A model generated the notes under the pieces. That model saw nothing but the letters and a program-made list of their open reading frames with translations, was not told the origin of the DNA and ran no database searches. From NCBI GenBank assembly GCA_030068145.1, contig JAPJBO010001014.1, positions 1 through 64,000 of the forward strand: a stretch of 64,000 nucleotides of DNA. Reading direction: 5' to 3'. This document shows, piece after piece, positions 38,602 through 49,700 of the stretch (its first letter is position 1; each line of letters opens with the position of its first letter). The stretch comes from Diplonema papillatum. Its lineage: Eukaryota > Euglenozoa > Diplonemea > Diplonemida > Diplonemidae. The translations under genes and the position numbers were made by a program.

Positions 38602-40575
38602 ATGCCTTCCAAAGCGAAGCAGCAGAAGAAGCTCGAAGAGGAGATGCGGAGGAAGGAGGAGCTGCAGAAGAAGGCTCAGGAGGCGGCCGACAAGCTGTTC
38701 AAGCAGCACGAGCGGGAGAGAGCGGCCACCGAGAAGTCGGACAAGGGCAAGAGAGAGGCCGAGCAGCTGATGACGCTGGCGGAGCGGGAACGGCTGCAGA
38801 GCGAGAAGACGGTGTATTCGGCGATCGGCAGCGACAAGGAACACAGAATCGGTCTCGCTCTGCGGGAGTACCAGAAGTACCAATCGTGGCAAGCGATCGT
38901 CTCGGATTCCTGGCTGCCGGACGTCATGCGCGAGTCTGATATCAACTCGTTTTTGACCACCTGGAGGGAGGACGACAACAGTGCAGGGGAAGACTCGAAG
39001 AGGAATCTGGAAGAAGACTTCAAGATGATCAAGCAGGCGTTCGACCTCATCCAGTGCATCTACAACGCGCGCGACGAAGCGTGCGTGCAGGAAGCCAAAG
39101 GAGACAGGAAGGGGAGGGCCCTCGTCGCGTTCCACCGCTCTTCGCTGCTGAAGGTGTCGGCGCTCGTCTTGGAGAAGCTCGACGACCTGACCGCGAACAT
39201 GCTGCAGTTCTTGGACAAGTACGTGGATAGAGACGACGACCAGGGCATCACCCTCTGCCAGGAGAACGAGGCGCTTCGCTACGGAATGTGGGCGGGGGAC
39301 CGACGGCCGCGGCACCGAGGGATCGACTACAGGGAGATCGGCGTCTCGATCAGCCCGAAGGAAGGTTCGTTCCTGCCCAAGCCGCTCGACCTCGTGAAGG
39401 AGCGTGGCATGCGCGTCATGCAGCTCAACTTCGACCCGTTATCCCTCCTCAACGAGGACCCGCTGTCCGGCTGCCAGTACTACGCCCTGAACTGCGTCCT
39501 CTTCGTCGAACTCCTGCAGTACCCAAAGCTGCCCATTCAAGTCAAAGAGTGGACCCTCCGCCACGAAACCAGCCTCGCCAACGACCTGCGGCGCCACCCC
39601 TACCCCCCAACCCACCCTGGAGCAGACCTGGATGGAGCGAAGCCCGTCCGGATCTCCTTCGTCGTGCCGCCGCGTATCGTGGTGAGGCACCTGGCGCCGC
39701 TCATCGGGCTGTGGAACCAGGAGGAAAAAACGTGGGGCATGGTCGGCACGTCGGACTTCGACTACAAAAAGGACACCCGCACAGCGACGTTCGCAACGCA
39801 GCACCTCGCGTGCTGCGCGATCATCCAAGAGAAGGGCTTCGACGTCCCTTACGAGGAGTGGTCGGTCGTGCCGCTGAGCGAGGACGAGGTGCTGTATTCG
39901 ATCGAAGGCAGGCGGAGGGGCGAGATTTCGGACCGCGAGGTGAAGATCCTCATACGGAACAACCTCTGCCAGGTCCTCGCCCCGGACGAGCCGGAGCTGG
40001 AGTACCTGAGGACTGACTGGTACTCCCCGGCGGCGCTGCTCCGGCATTTGTCTGCCAGCGGGTACAACTTCATGTTCACGGACGCAGATGCGGACTACTT
40101 CCCGGACGTTCTGCCGAAGGCTCGGATCATGGAGCTTCCAACGTACAACGATCTCGCCAACTTCTGCACTGTGTACGCTTTCGCCTCGTCGAAGCACAAC
40201 GCGGCACGTCCGGGGCTGCAGCCTGGGGTCACGTGCGAGGATCCGAACATGACGTTGTTTCGGATGTCGAAGGAGATGCGGCCGCGGGACTCGACGACGC
40301 CGTTCCACCCCGAAAACGTCGACGGCAACTGGCACACCATCCGGTACTCGGCGGGCAGCTGCTGCTTCACGCAGTGCAAGGAGTCGGCCGACTTCGCGGA
40401 CATCACCGCCGCGGAGGACCACGTGTCGCACTTGAACCTCCTCATGACCCGTTCGGCCCGCTCCGACGAGAGCCAGACCAACGAGATCCGGCGGCGGTAC
40501 GACAACGGCAACCCGCTGCTGCACTCGGCCGTGTACGAGATCCTCGCCCTCACGCGGCCGCTGAGCTTCGGGTGA
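38602..40575 (+). CDS. DNAI7: DNAI7/CASC1 (IC97), axonemal dynein-associated protein
   Basis: Intronless, 657 residues, ATG in GAGCAAAATGCCTTCC. A Lys/Glu-rich coiled-coil (residues 1-75) precedes the family core: YQSWQAIVSDSWLPD, LVLEKLDDLTANMLQFLDKY, YGMWAGDRRPRHRGIDYREI, then the beta-rich segment EKTWGMVGTSDFDYKKDTRT and FATQHLACCAIIQEKGFDVP, and REVKILIRNNLCQVLAPDEP. IC97 was first described as an inner-arm I1 dynein component of Chlamydomonas flagella, and animal CASC1/DNAI7 is needed for ciliary dynein assembly. It would act in the axoneme or its preassembly. Codons are strongly GC-biased. Its 3' end is duplicated 0.3 kb downstream, and an inner-arm-type dynein heavy chain follows 1.9 kb away on the same strand. 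Confidence 0.88.
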   Translation: MPSKAKQQKKLEEEMRRKEELQKKAQEAADKLFKQHERERAATEKSDKGKREAEQLMTLAERERLQSEKTVYSAIGSDKEHRIGLALREYQKYQSWQAIVSDSWLPDVMRESDINSFLTTWREDDNSAGEDSKRNLEEDFKMIKQAFDLIQCIYNARDEACVQEAKGDRKGRALVAFHRSSLLKVSALVLEKLDDLTANMLQFLDKYVDRDDDQGITLCQENEALRYGMWAGDRRPRHRGIDYREIGVSISPKEGSFLPKPLDLVKERGMRVMQLNFDPLSLLNEDPLSGCQYYALNCVLFVELLQYPKLPIQVKEWTLRHETSLANDLRRHPYPPTHPGADLDGAKPVRISFVVPPRIVVRHLAPLIGLWNQEEKTWGMVGTSDFDYKKDTRTATFATQHLACCAIIQEKGFDVPYEEWSVVPLSEDEVLYSIEGRRRGEISDREVKILIRNNLCQVLAPDEPELEYLRTDWYSPAALLRHLSASGYNFMFTDADADYFPDVLPKARIMELPTYNDLANFCTVYAFASSKHNAARPGLQPGVTCEDPNMTLFRMSKEMRPRDSTTPFHPENVDGNWHTIRYSAGSCCFTQCKESADFADITAAEDHVSHLNLLMTRSARSDESQTNEIRRRYDNGNPLLHSAVYEILALTRPLSFG

Positions 40576-40864
40576 GGTTCTGAAAAAGAACCCGGGGGTG
40601 CTTCGAACCGCACCGGCTCGCCAAGGGGGGGGGGTGGCGGAGCAAGTTGCCAGGCTGGCCGCTGCGCAGAAGCAGGCGCACAGCTTCTTATGTCCACGCC
40701 GACGTGGACGCGGTGTATTTTTCTTATGGTAACAACCGCGGTTGTCATTATCAATTGGCAGCGTACTGTGGAAATTACCATACAGGTGATATACACATAC
40801 GCACAAACAAAAGCAATTTCTGCCCAGAGCAGAAGTCGATCGACGGCAGAGGTCCCAAGCACTG

Positions 40865-41170
40865 AACCGACGCTGAACACTCGCCAACTTCTGCACGTGT
40901 ACGCAGTTGTATCTTCAAAGTGCATTGCGGCCCGCCCGGGCAGCCTGGGGTCGTGTGCATGCAGGATATTGTGAACATGACGTTGTTCCTGTATCGAAGG
41001 CAACGTCACCGATAACCTTCTGACGCCACGCTCGGCCCGAGCTAATCAGGTCCGGCAAAGGTACGACAAAGCGGCAACCCGTGCGCTGCACTGCCGCGGC
41101 CGAGTAAGAGACTCGGGGCCCTCATGCGGCCGCTGATGGAAATTCTGAAAAGAACCATCACACGGGCGCC
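40865..41170 (+). pseudogene. Decayed tandem copy of the DNAI7 3' end
   Basis: CTCGCCAACTTCTGCACGTG, CAGCCTGGGGTC, GAACATGACGTTGTT, ACGCTCGGCCCGA, AGGTACGACAAAGCGGCAAC and CATGCGGCCGCTGATG match 40150-40580 in order. The 3' flank is included (AATTCTGAAAAGAACC against GGTTCTGAAAAAGAACC). The region parent 40270-40420 is deleted and the frame is broken. Confidence 0.85.
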
Positions 41171-41639
41171 TCAGATTGGCTGGCTCCCAGCCTTGACGAC
41201 ACGCAATTCGTCAGCGGCCGGACCGGACAGCTCGCGAGAGTACGTTTTCTGCGCCGAAGAACCTGCTCCCGACGACGCCGGAGCTGGACTTCTTGCCGAC
41301 CGCTGGTTCCTGATGAGCCTAGCTCCGCAGAGGAGCTCAGGGCCGGGGGGGGGTCGCCCTTCCTTCGGAAGGACGTCCAACCTCCTTCGTATTTTTCTGA
41401 TTTAGTGGCTCCCCTCGCATTTACCGCCTGTGAAATTCTGCGTCCGTTCTTTCTGATTTCTTCGTTGTCGGTTCAGTTCTCTGGTAGCTGCCGTCAGTTT
41501 CTCGTTTTCTCCCACAGACCACAGGGATTCGTAGAGCGTCGCAGGAACAAAGAGCTGCCTTTTCACGAGGAAGGTGCAGGCGAGAACCGTCTGCCCTGGT
41601 ACTTGCTCAGTATCTGGACAGCAGTGTTCGCGCGGTAGA
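41171..41639. other. Spacer without a supported gene
   Basis: No coding region or repeat recognised apart from short frames. Between 41400 and 41520 the sequence is pyrimidine-rich. Confidence 0.4.
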
Positions 41640-41712
41640 GACTGGGAAGCCTCGGCCGGCGGTAGCTGCTGCGCAAGCGCTTTGCCTTGCTCCTGCAGCC
41701 GCTGCACGCAAA
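41640..41712 (-). repeat. Inverted decayed copy of dynein exon 1 segment
   Basis: The reverse complement reads GTGCAGCGGCTGCAGGAGCA, AGGCAAAGCGC and CAGCAGCTACCGCCGGCCGA, matching dynein exon 1 near 42607-42668. It is the only inverted member of this local family. Confidence 0.8.
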
Positions 41713-41787
41713 CGATACTCTATTGCATTTCGGTGCAAGGCGCAGAGACGAAGGACCCAAGCCGATCCTGACACTGCTGGCGCGGCA

Positions 41788-42180
41788 GGACGCGCCGCGC
41801 TGCTGCGGAGCTGGGTGCAAGGCAAGGCGCTCGCACAACAGCCCGACGTGGTTAAACGCTCGCAGGCTCGCGTCAGACACATCTCTTGCTGGTCCAAGGA
41901 GCCTAGCACGTTCGGGTATCATATCCACAATCTGCTTACTCCTAAAATGAAACGAGTTACATTCGTAGCACCATTACACTCCAGGTCGGGAGCTGGAGGG
42001 GCGTGCGGCGGCTGCAGGAGCAAGGTAAGGCGCTCGCACAGCAGCTGCCCGCCGAGGCCTCGCTGCCGGTGCGGCCGCCAGCGGCCCGCCGCTGGGCCTG
42101 TCGCTGGGCGGCCGGCGCGGCCCGCCGGCTTTCAAGAAGTGCCGCGTGAATCATCCCTCGGACGCTCGATCAGAGGTGGG
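41788..42180 (+). pseudogene. Decayed upstream copies of dynein exon 1 segment
   Basis: Bases 41788-41837 match GCCGCGCTGCTGCGGAGCTG and AAGGCGCTCGC of exon 1. Bases 41990-42175 match 42593-42777 more fully (GCTGGAGGGGCGTGC, GAGGCCTCGCTGCCGGTGCG, TGGGCCTGTCGCTGGGCGGC, TTCAAGAAGTGCCGCGTGA), with deletions. No start codon precedes them. Confidence 0.85.
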
Positions 42181-42405
42181 CACAATTTTTGTCTTTGTGC
42201 CTTGCACCCCACAGTGCATGCCAATCCATATAGAGAGACTCAATGATCCCATTAGCCCGACGTGGTTAAACGCTCGCAGGCTCGCGTCAGACACATCTCT
42301 TGCTTCCAAGGAGCCTAACACGTTAGGGTATCATACCCACAATCCGCTTGCTCCTGAAAAGAAACGAGTTACATTCGTAGTACCATTACACTCCAGGTCG
42401 GGGCC
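41838..42405 (+). repeat. Direct repeat flanking the exon 1 copies
   Basis: Bases 41838-41990 recur at 42252-42405 with few changes (GCCCGACGTGGTTAAACGCT, CGCGTCAGACACATCTCTTG, CGAGTTACATTCGTAG, CCATTACACTCCAGGTCGGG). The second copy ends 85 bases before the dynein start codon, so it may be part of the 5' UTR or promoter. Confidence 0.85.
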
Positions 42406-42489
42406 TTGCAGGGGCCGTCAAGTAGAGACCCAGGGGAAAGCACCCACGGGCTATCGAAGAAAAATTACAAACAAGCTGCTCCAAAGAAA

Positions 42490-45400
42490 ATGAGTTTCGT
42501 GGACAAAGACCTGGCCCACCTGGTGGAGCCGGTCGACGAGGAGCTGCTGGAAGGCGCCGGCGACGAGCGCCGGGACCGCGCCGCGCTGCTGCGGAGCTGG
42601 AGGGGCGTGCAGCGGCTGCAGGAGCAAGGCAAGGCGCTCGCGCAGCAGCTGCCGCCCGCCGAGGCCTCGCTGCCGGTGCGGCCGCCGGGCGGCCCGCCGC
42701 TGGGCCTGTCGCTGGGCGGCCGGCGCGGCGCGCCGGCCTTCAAGAAGTGCCGCGTGACCATCCCCCGGGCGCTCGAGGCCTTCGCGCCCGCGTCCGCCGG
42801 GCACCGCGCCTCGTCCGCCACCTTCCCGCCGCAGCGGCTCGACACGTCGAGCATCGCCGGCTCCCTCCCCGCGTCCGCGCGCGCCTCAGGTGTGCCGGCT
42901 GCTCTCTCTCTCATGCGCTACGAACCGTAGCCGTTAAACACCCCGTGCCCGCACAAAAGTCTTGGCGCGTTTACCGTCTGATTCTTGTGGTGGCCTTCGC
43001 CCATTTAGAGAGAAGCTGACAACGTTCCTCGCTCTGACGGATCCCGCTCACCCACCCATTCGGAGAGGAAGTCACAGGACCCAAAAGCAGCGTGTCGGAA
43101 CGGCGTGAATCCAGTACCGACGCTAGCCCCCTAACCCATGCCCCAAATCACACAAAATGTGGGAAGCGAGTTGCCAACCCGAGAACGTAATACGAAACAT
43201 TACGGGAGTACGAGGGGGAAAGGACATGCAGTCAACGGAGTGCCAACACAGGCGTGCGTGCCGGAAACTGCACCTGGGTCATAAGTAGGAGACACCAGAA
43301 AACGGTCTCAACACAGAGCGAGAAGCCCCCCGGAGACTCTGACAGACTTCCAACCTTGCAAATCCTCTAAATCATCCCACACAGCGAGTCCTGCGGCGGG
43401 GAGGGTGCGCCCCTCGTCGGTCAAGACGCCGTCGCGGCCGCACTCCGCGAAGTCGGGCATCACGGCGGCGTCGTCGTCGAACTCCGTCGGCCCCTCGACA
43501 TCAAACCCCGCGACGAACCCTGCCACGCAGCAGAAGTCGCAGACGCGCGGGCCCGAGGAGCTGTGGTCGGACGACGGCTCCGCGGAGGTGGAGCACCTCA
43601 ACATCGCCAAGCCGGCGTCGCCCCTTAAGTCGCGCAGCCTGCGGTCGCCGCTCACCCGGCAGCAGCAGCGGGTCGTCCGCAACCGCCTCGCGAGCCCCCT
43701 GACGCCGATCGAGCGCATCGCGTGCCTGTACAACCCCGCGGCATGCATCCGCACCATGCAGCGCGACGCCGGCGTCTCCGGCCCCGTCCCCTCCTCCCCC
43801 GCGTCCCCCGCCGGCGCGCCGCCCAGCCTCTTCTCGACGCACCACCAGTTCAACTCTGCCGCAGGCCCCGCGGCCGCTTCTCCCGCCGCCGGCAGTGACT
43901 ATCGGGGTGTGTTTTTTTTTTTCGCAACGACAAACCTGCGCGTTCCTTCGTTTTTCCTGGTAGTTATTTTTATGGTCGTGATAAAACGCTCGTCTTGTGA
44001 CGGACTGAAGATGAACATAGAGCACCCGACAAGTAACGTACTGTGGTACAGGACTTCTCTCTCCACGCAACCTCACACGCTCTTACAAAGTCCGAGTTTC
44101 AGAAGTCACTCAGTTCCAAGGACGTAAAGTCGTCGTGCATTGCAGCTCGTTCTCTCTTTGCAAGGTTCAGTGGTCTACAGTCGTCAAGTCAGTTGCCTTT
44201 CATCTTCATCTTGCAACTGTTTCTAGACTGTGGTGATGTAGATTGGAAAGCTAGGGAGGTATTTATATTTCCACACGGACAAGGAGGCGTAGCACGTCAG
44301 GAACAATTATGTGTAGCAAGGCGTCGAGATAGCCGGAGTCTGCTGCCCTGGCTTTGGTTCTCGTGTCTGATGTGACAGCATGCGGATTGTTCGGTGAACG
44401 AGCTGAAGTGGAGGATCTCAGTACGCTGTGAAGTCCAGTCAACAAAGAGGATGAACGCATCCGCCAGCTGATCCGGGACAACGACTTCTTGCACCAAGCC
44501 CGTGTTGGCGAGATTGAGCTGGAAACCAGCAAGAAAATGTCGGAAGCACCTTACACGTACGATCGTACTGCTTATGCAGGTGACCCTCACTATGCCGCCG
44601 TTCTCAAGCACGAAGCTCACCTATTTTACCAGCGGAGTCTGACTGAGAAGGAAGAACCACCGCAGCTTGCGCTTGCGGACATCTATCCACTGGAGTCGGA
44701 GATAAAGCACGTTCCAGAGGGAAAGAAGACCTCAGTGGTATCCATCCTAAAAAACTTACATCTGGCTCGCGGCAGAGCGACATTGGAGACACACCCAATT
44801 TCACAAAAAAATCCATGTCTTTCACATGAAATCACCAGTCGCTCTTGGGAACGTTTGTGTAAGATTGTGGAACCTTGTGAACCACTGTGAAAAAGCTGAT
44901 ACTGACACTGCTGCTCTATCTTCGATGGGGAACCATTTGACTCCAAGGGTCGCCCTCCTTTGCGTTGGGAATCCTCATCGGCTTTCGGATACGGCGAAGA
45001 CTCGGGTCCTCATGCCGAGCTTCACGGAATAAAAGTACGTCAGAATCATATACACAGGTGTCGTGGGTGTCGACCCGTCCCTCTCGCACTTCCTGCCGCT
45101 GAGCGACTTCGACAGCGACGAGCATGACAAGATAGACCTCCCGTCGGCGGTGCAAAGGGGCCCCGTGCTCGCGCTGTCGATGTACTTCACCCTGTCGAGC
45201 GACGGCGACGGGGATGGGTACACGTGGAGGCCGTGCCGGGTCCTGTCGCACGACGAAGTCGAGCAGACGTTTTTGATCGAGTGGCTGCCGAGCGCGACGG
45301 CGGACCGAAAGGTGAGCTTCCAAGTCGAAGACGACGACCAAAACGCGCGGCAGACGAAGCACGTGAAGCGGCTGAACCTGATCGTGCAGGGGCACGAGAC

Positions 45401-46728
45401 GCTCGACGACTACACGGCGCGGGCCGCCCAGGCGGCCGAGCTGCGGGAGGTCGCGGAGAGGAGCATCCGCGAGTACCTGCTGATCGACGACGTGCCAGAC
45501 GAGATGGCGGCCGCGGTCACCGACGAGCAGATCGACAGGATCCTCGGGCAGGTGCCCTGGCCCAGGGGGCCGAGCACAGAGATGCTCGGAACGCACTACC
45601 GGACCGTCATCGAAAAGGGCCTCAACGAAATGCGGGTCACGTCGAAGCACGCCTTGAAGGAAGGCGTCTTCCGCTACCGGATGCTGCACGGCGCGGAGCG
45701 GAGGCGGCTCGCGAAGCTCCGCCTCCCCGCCTTCACCGCCGTGCGGCAGCACGCGAACTTCGACGTCAACAACCTCCGCGCCACGTTTCCCCTCACGCTG
45801 CCCGCCGACGCCCTGCGGCCGGAAGAGGTGGCGGCGCAGTTTGCGCGGCGGAAGCAGTTCATCGAGGGCAACCTCTTTTTCACGCACCGCGTGCTCTCGA
45901 AGACGATCTCGAAGCTCGTCGCCAACTGGGACACGTTCCAGAGTACGCCGCTCTTCGACGGCGAAGCCGTCGCGCCCGTGACCCCATGCGAGGTCTCGAG
46001 CTTCAAACTGCTGCACGCGACGTACCTCGACAAGGTCACCAGCAAGCTGAAGCGGGAGTGGACCATCTCCGCCGTGTCGACCATCCAGACCGACCTCATG
46101 GGGCACTACAGCTTCTTCGACGACGACATCGAAGCGTACGACAAGGGCAGGATGAAGCGGTTTTTGAGGGTCGTGAACATGATCATGGGCCACCAGCTGC
46201 GCGAGCTGGTGTACAACGCGGTCGAGCTGTACTCCGCGTTTCTGAAGGTGTACGCGGCGGCGCCGGCGTGGGAGGGCGGGTCGTCGGCGGCGAAGGCGGA
46301 GCGTCCCGCGGGGAAGGGGCCGCACGGGCTGGCAGGGTTCACGTTCGGGGAGTCGGAGGAAGGGGACGCTGCGCGGCACAACGACCCGGCCGAGGGCCGC
46401 GGGGCGGCTGCGAAGCCGGCGGCGGCCGGCGGTGGTGTGGTGCACAGGGTGGACTTCCCGGCGCGGTTCTTGGAGATCGCGGGGACCCGAGGCGAGGTCT
46501 CGCACCGGGGCGCGCCGGAGCTGCGGGCGGAGATTGCGCACCGCGCGAAGGCCGAGCAGGACGAGCGCAAGCGGGCGAAGCAGGCGGAGGAAGACCGCGT
46601 GTCGATCGGCTTCGCCGCCGACGACCGGTCCGCGCCGCAGCCGGGCAGCCTCGAATTCATCCGGCGCCGCGCCTCGCGCAGCATGTCCGCGTCGCCGCGG
46701 AAGCCGACCGCCGACAAAGCGAGCAACG
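42490..46728 (+). CDS. Dynein heavy chain exons 1-4: N-terminal tail
   Basis: Exon 1 ([20 protein letters not shown]) and exon 2 are rich in Pro, Ser and Arg and poorly conserved in kind. Exon 3 reads [20 protein letters not shown] and ends after TAYA at a phase 1 donor GTGACC. Its frame stays open to 44890, and a donor GTTTGTG near 44858 is an alternative with the same phase. Exon 4 carries [17 protein letters not shown] and [12 protein letters not shown], a small beta-domain-like segment. A helical tail follows, containing [18 protein letters not shown] and [20 protein letters not shown], as in single-headed inner-arm chains. The end of exon 4 is Ala/Gly/Arg-rich. The exon 1 and 2 joins are phase 1. 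All four acceptors end in AG and lack a long pyrimidine tract. Confidence 0.75.
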
Positions 46729-49700
46729 GTGTGCCTTTCCGCCCCCCGTGGGCCCTCGTCTTCTTTTCATCCACAGGCGCGCCGCAAGCATACCAGTTTC
46801 GGAAGACAGCAACAAGCAAGTAGAAAAAGCAATTTGATGAGCAGCAAAAGCTTTAGGCTACGCAGCCAACCTCAGAGTTGAGTCGGAACGGATCCACGTC
46901 GATAATCCTTGTATAAGTGCATGTTTGCGGGAAAAGACGAGAAGAAGAGCATGTGACTTTACCACCATCTAGCTCTGCAAACCACCTCCTCGAGGAGCGC
47001 AACACTTGACAACAACTTGCAGTTGCTGAAGAGGATCGTATTCCGCAAGTGACGGACGACGGTATCGTGCACGGCAACGCGGCAACAAAGACACACACGC
47101 ACATTTGCACCGCTACAGCTGCAAATAAGATGTGCACACCAATATACGATACCATTAAGGACCCTTCACCACCGGACTCTAAATCCCCGGCCTCAAGCGA
47201 ACGTCCACTCGAAAACTCAGCAGATACAAGCTTTGTTGAGAAGGAACCACTGCTCCACGGGACCCAAGTGTCCGAATCCAACCTAGACGAACGTCAAACA
47301 GGCGTTATTGAGAAGGACTACTCTGCGCACCACCGTGTTCCAACCTACGAAATGCAAGCAAAGCCAACGTGCCGAACCTCCTTCAGCACTAAATTGACCT
47401 TGTGGGGGCTCCGTAACCCCCGGCACGGAAGCATGTTTCTTCTGCTCCGGTGACGCCAGAAACGAGACCATTCAACATCGTTCTCACAGGGCTTCCAACG
47501 GAGCTTTTGTTTTGTCCCTGGTGACCCCCGAACCTTCGAATATCACTACCAGGAGCTGAGGCAAGGGTGAAGCGAGACGTTAGCCCGAAGGTGGTGATCA
47601 AGCCCGTGCAACCTACGGACGAAGAGTTGTCGACGGCCGGGGCGGTCAGTGGGAACGTGTCGCTCTTCCGAATCAAACTCACGTGCAACAACAAGAGCTT
47701 CGTTTTCGAGCCGAGCCTCGAGGAAATCGAGGAGACGATCAGAGGCACCCTTGATGGATTCTTCATCCAAACCGACGACATCAACGGAGTCGGACAGCAG
47801 CTGTTCCCTCTGCTGCAGCTGGAGCCCTTCAGGCTCACCGCGAACACGAGGGCCCTCCGCGAGACGGACGACGTCTTGATCCGGGCGAAGAAGCTGGTTT
47901 CGGACGTCCTCGAAAACTGCGTGAAAGGCCCGCTGATGCTGCTGGAGTTGTACTCGTCCTTTCAGTACATCCTCGACATCGACAAGGCCGACTTCCTGCA
48001 GGAGTTCATCACGGCTGAGCCTCCACCGACCCTCGCTGATTACCGGCACCTCTGCCAGCGTCTGCAAGACGACGCGAACGCCATCGCGCAGCGGTCGCTG
48101 AACGAAGTGTCGTTCGCTCTGGTAAAGGTGGAGTGCTACGACGTGAAAATGCAGCTCTCCGCCAAGGCCAAGGACGTGATGAACACCATCATGGAGCACC
48201 TCACCCACACCTGCACCGGCGAGATCCTGTCCGTCGACCGTCGGTACAACGACATCATGAAGCGCATCCAGATCCACCCGCTCCGCCCGGAGGATTTGCA
48301 CGAGCTGAAGGAGTACACCGATTCAGTGCCGGGCATTCTCGAAGCGCTCGCCGCTGACTTCGACGAGGTGACGGAGACGGTGCAGCTGCTGTCCTTTTTC
48401 GGCTACATCCCGGAAAAGAAGAGCTTCGAGGTCTACTGGTCGACCTACTCGCGCCCCCGCAAAATTATGGAGGAGCTCGCCGATTCGGAGTTCAAGTACA
48501 AGGGCAACCGGCACCACTTCGTGCAACAGCTGCGCGAACAGACCGTCGCTCTCATGGAAGAGGTGTGTCCCGCTTTTCTTTTTGTACAAGCACAGTGTTC
48601 CCTGCAGGATTCGAGGTTCTGGGGGTTCAAAGGGGGGCAAACCTCTTTTTTCTACGAGTTTTCTCTGTGGGCCGGTCTACTGGTCTTTCTGAGCCCGTCT
48701 GTACTTCTTGTTAAGCAGCTCCGGGCTTCTGCTTCTCGAACGCCTCGCAGAGGGAGTTGGCGCTCATAGCAGAGGGTGGAGGTGGCACGGCGGGAACTAC
48801 AGATGTGGAAGGTGTTGCGTGATCATCACGCAACACCTTCCACACGGTTCAGAAACACAGGCGCGCAGGTTGATGCTGTCGGCTGAGGACGGCAGCGGCA
48901 CATGTACCGCGGGCTGCTCTCGTCTTCTTGGGGTATTCGAGACCAACAGCAAATACATCCCTCCGCCAGCCAGATCGGCCCCGGTTGTGTCAACACCGAC
49001 GCCGTCACCCTCGGTGGGCAGCGGCCCGCACCGCGCCTCCGACGGAACGACCTACGCCCGCCTCAGCAGTACGGGTTTGAAGTGAGGCGACCGGAAACTC
49101 CTCGGAGAGATGGTCCCTGCACGCCAACTCGTCTCTCTCTCCCCCTACTTCTTTCCGACCCGTTTTCACATTTCTCCTACTCTATCTAAGAGCTGGTCGA
49201 GCTCGGGTCGCTTTGTAGGCATCGTTAATTTGAACCACCTTATCCCCTGCATTCAGTCCTTCCAGGTGTTTGACACCAACTACTGTGTATTGTGTGCGTC
49301 AATGTCAAGCAAACCCCACACAGGTCGCCGAGGTTAAAGGTCGCGTGGAGCAGCTGGCGTACGAAGATGACGAGACGCGTCTGGAGGAGATGTATTCGAC
49401 CGTGCAGCTCCTGCGCTCCAAGCTGAATGACTTCTCGAAGCGCGCCGAGCAGTACAACGCACACGAGAAAATCTTCAACATGCCGATCACGAAGCACTCG
49501 CTCATAAAGGAAACGAACCAACTCTTCGCGCCGTACGAGAAGCTCTGGTCCATCACGCACATGTTCAACGAATGCTTCGAACGCTGGCACAGCGGCGTGC
49601 TCCTGAGCTTGAATGCGGAGGAAGTGGAATCGAAGGCAAATGGCTGGATCAAAGACCTCGCGAAGCTGCAGAGGACGCTCGCCAGCGAGGCTCCGGTGAC

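Larger units (their letters stand above)
48563..49323 (+). other. Dynein intron 5
   Basis: Donor GTGTGTCCC is followed by a pyrimidine tract and TTTTTGTACAAGCAC, which resembles the start of R1. The acceptor is CCCCACACAG. The intron contains the 48804 palindrome and an R7 copy at 49083-49145. Confidence 0.55.

Noticed and set aside
44580-44890. Extension of dynein exon 3 to the stop at 44890
   Set aside because: Not fully excluded: the first ~160 bases look partly coding. But only donors at 44580 or near 44858 keep the phase with exon 4, and the later part is A/T-rich, so I kept the shorter exon.
39439-46541. Very long minus-strand frames opposite DNAI7 and the dynein tail exon (about 485 and 541 codons)
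   Set aside because: They mirror GC-rich third-position coding on the + strand and contain no recognisable domain; the + strand frames match known families.
46770-46823. Small dynein exon after acceptor TCCACAG near 46777
   Set aside because: It runs into a stop in the required phase with no usable donor before it; joining 46728 directly to 47553 keeps the frame.
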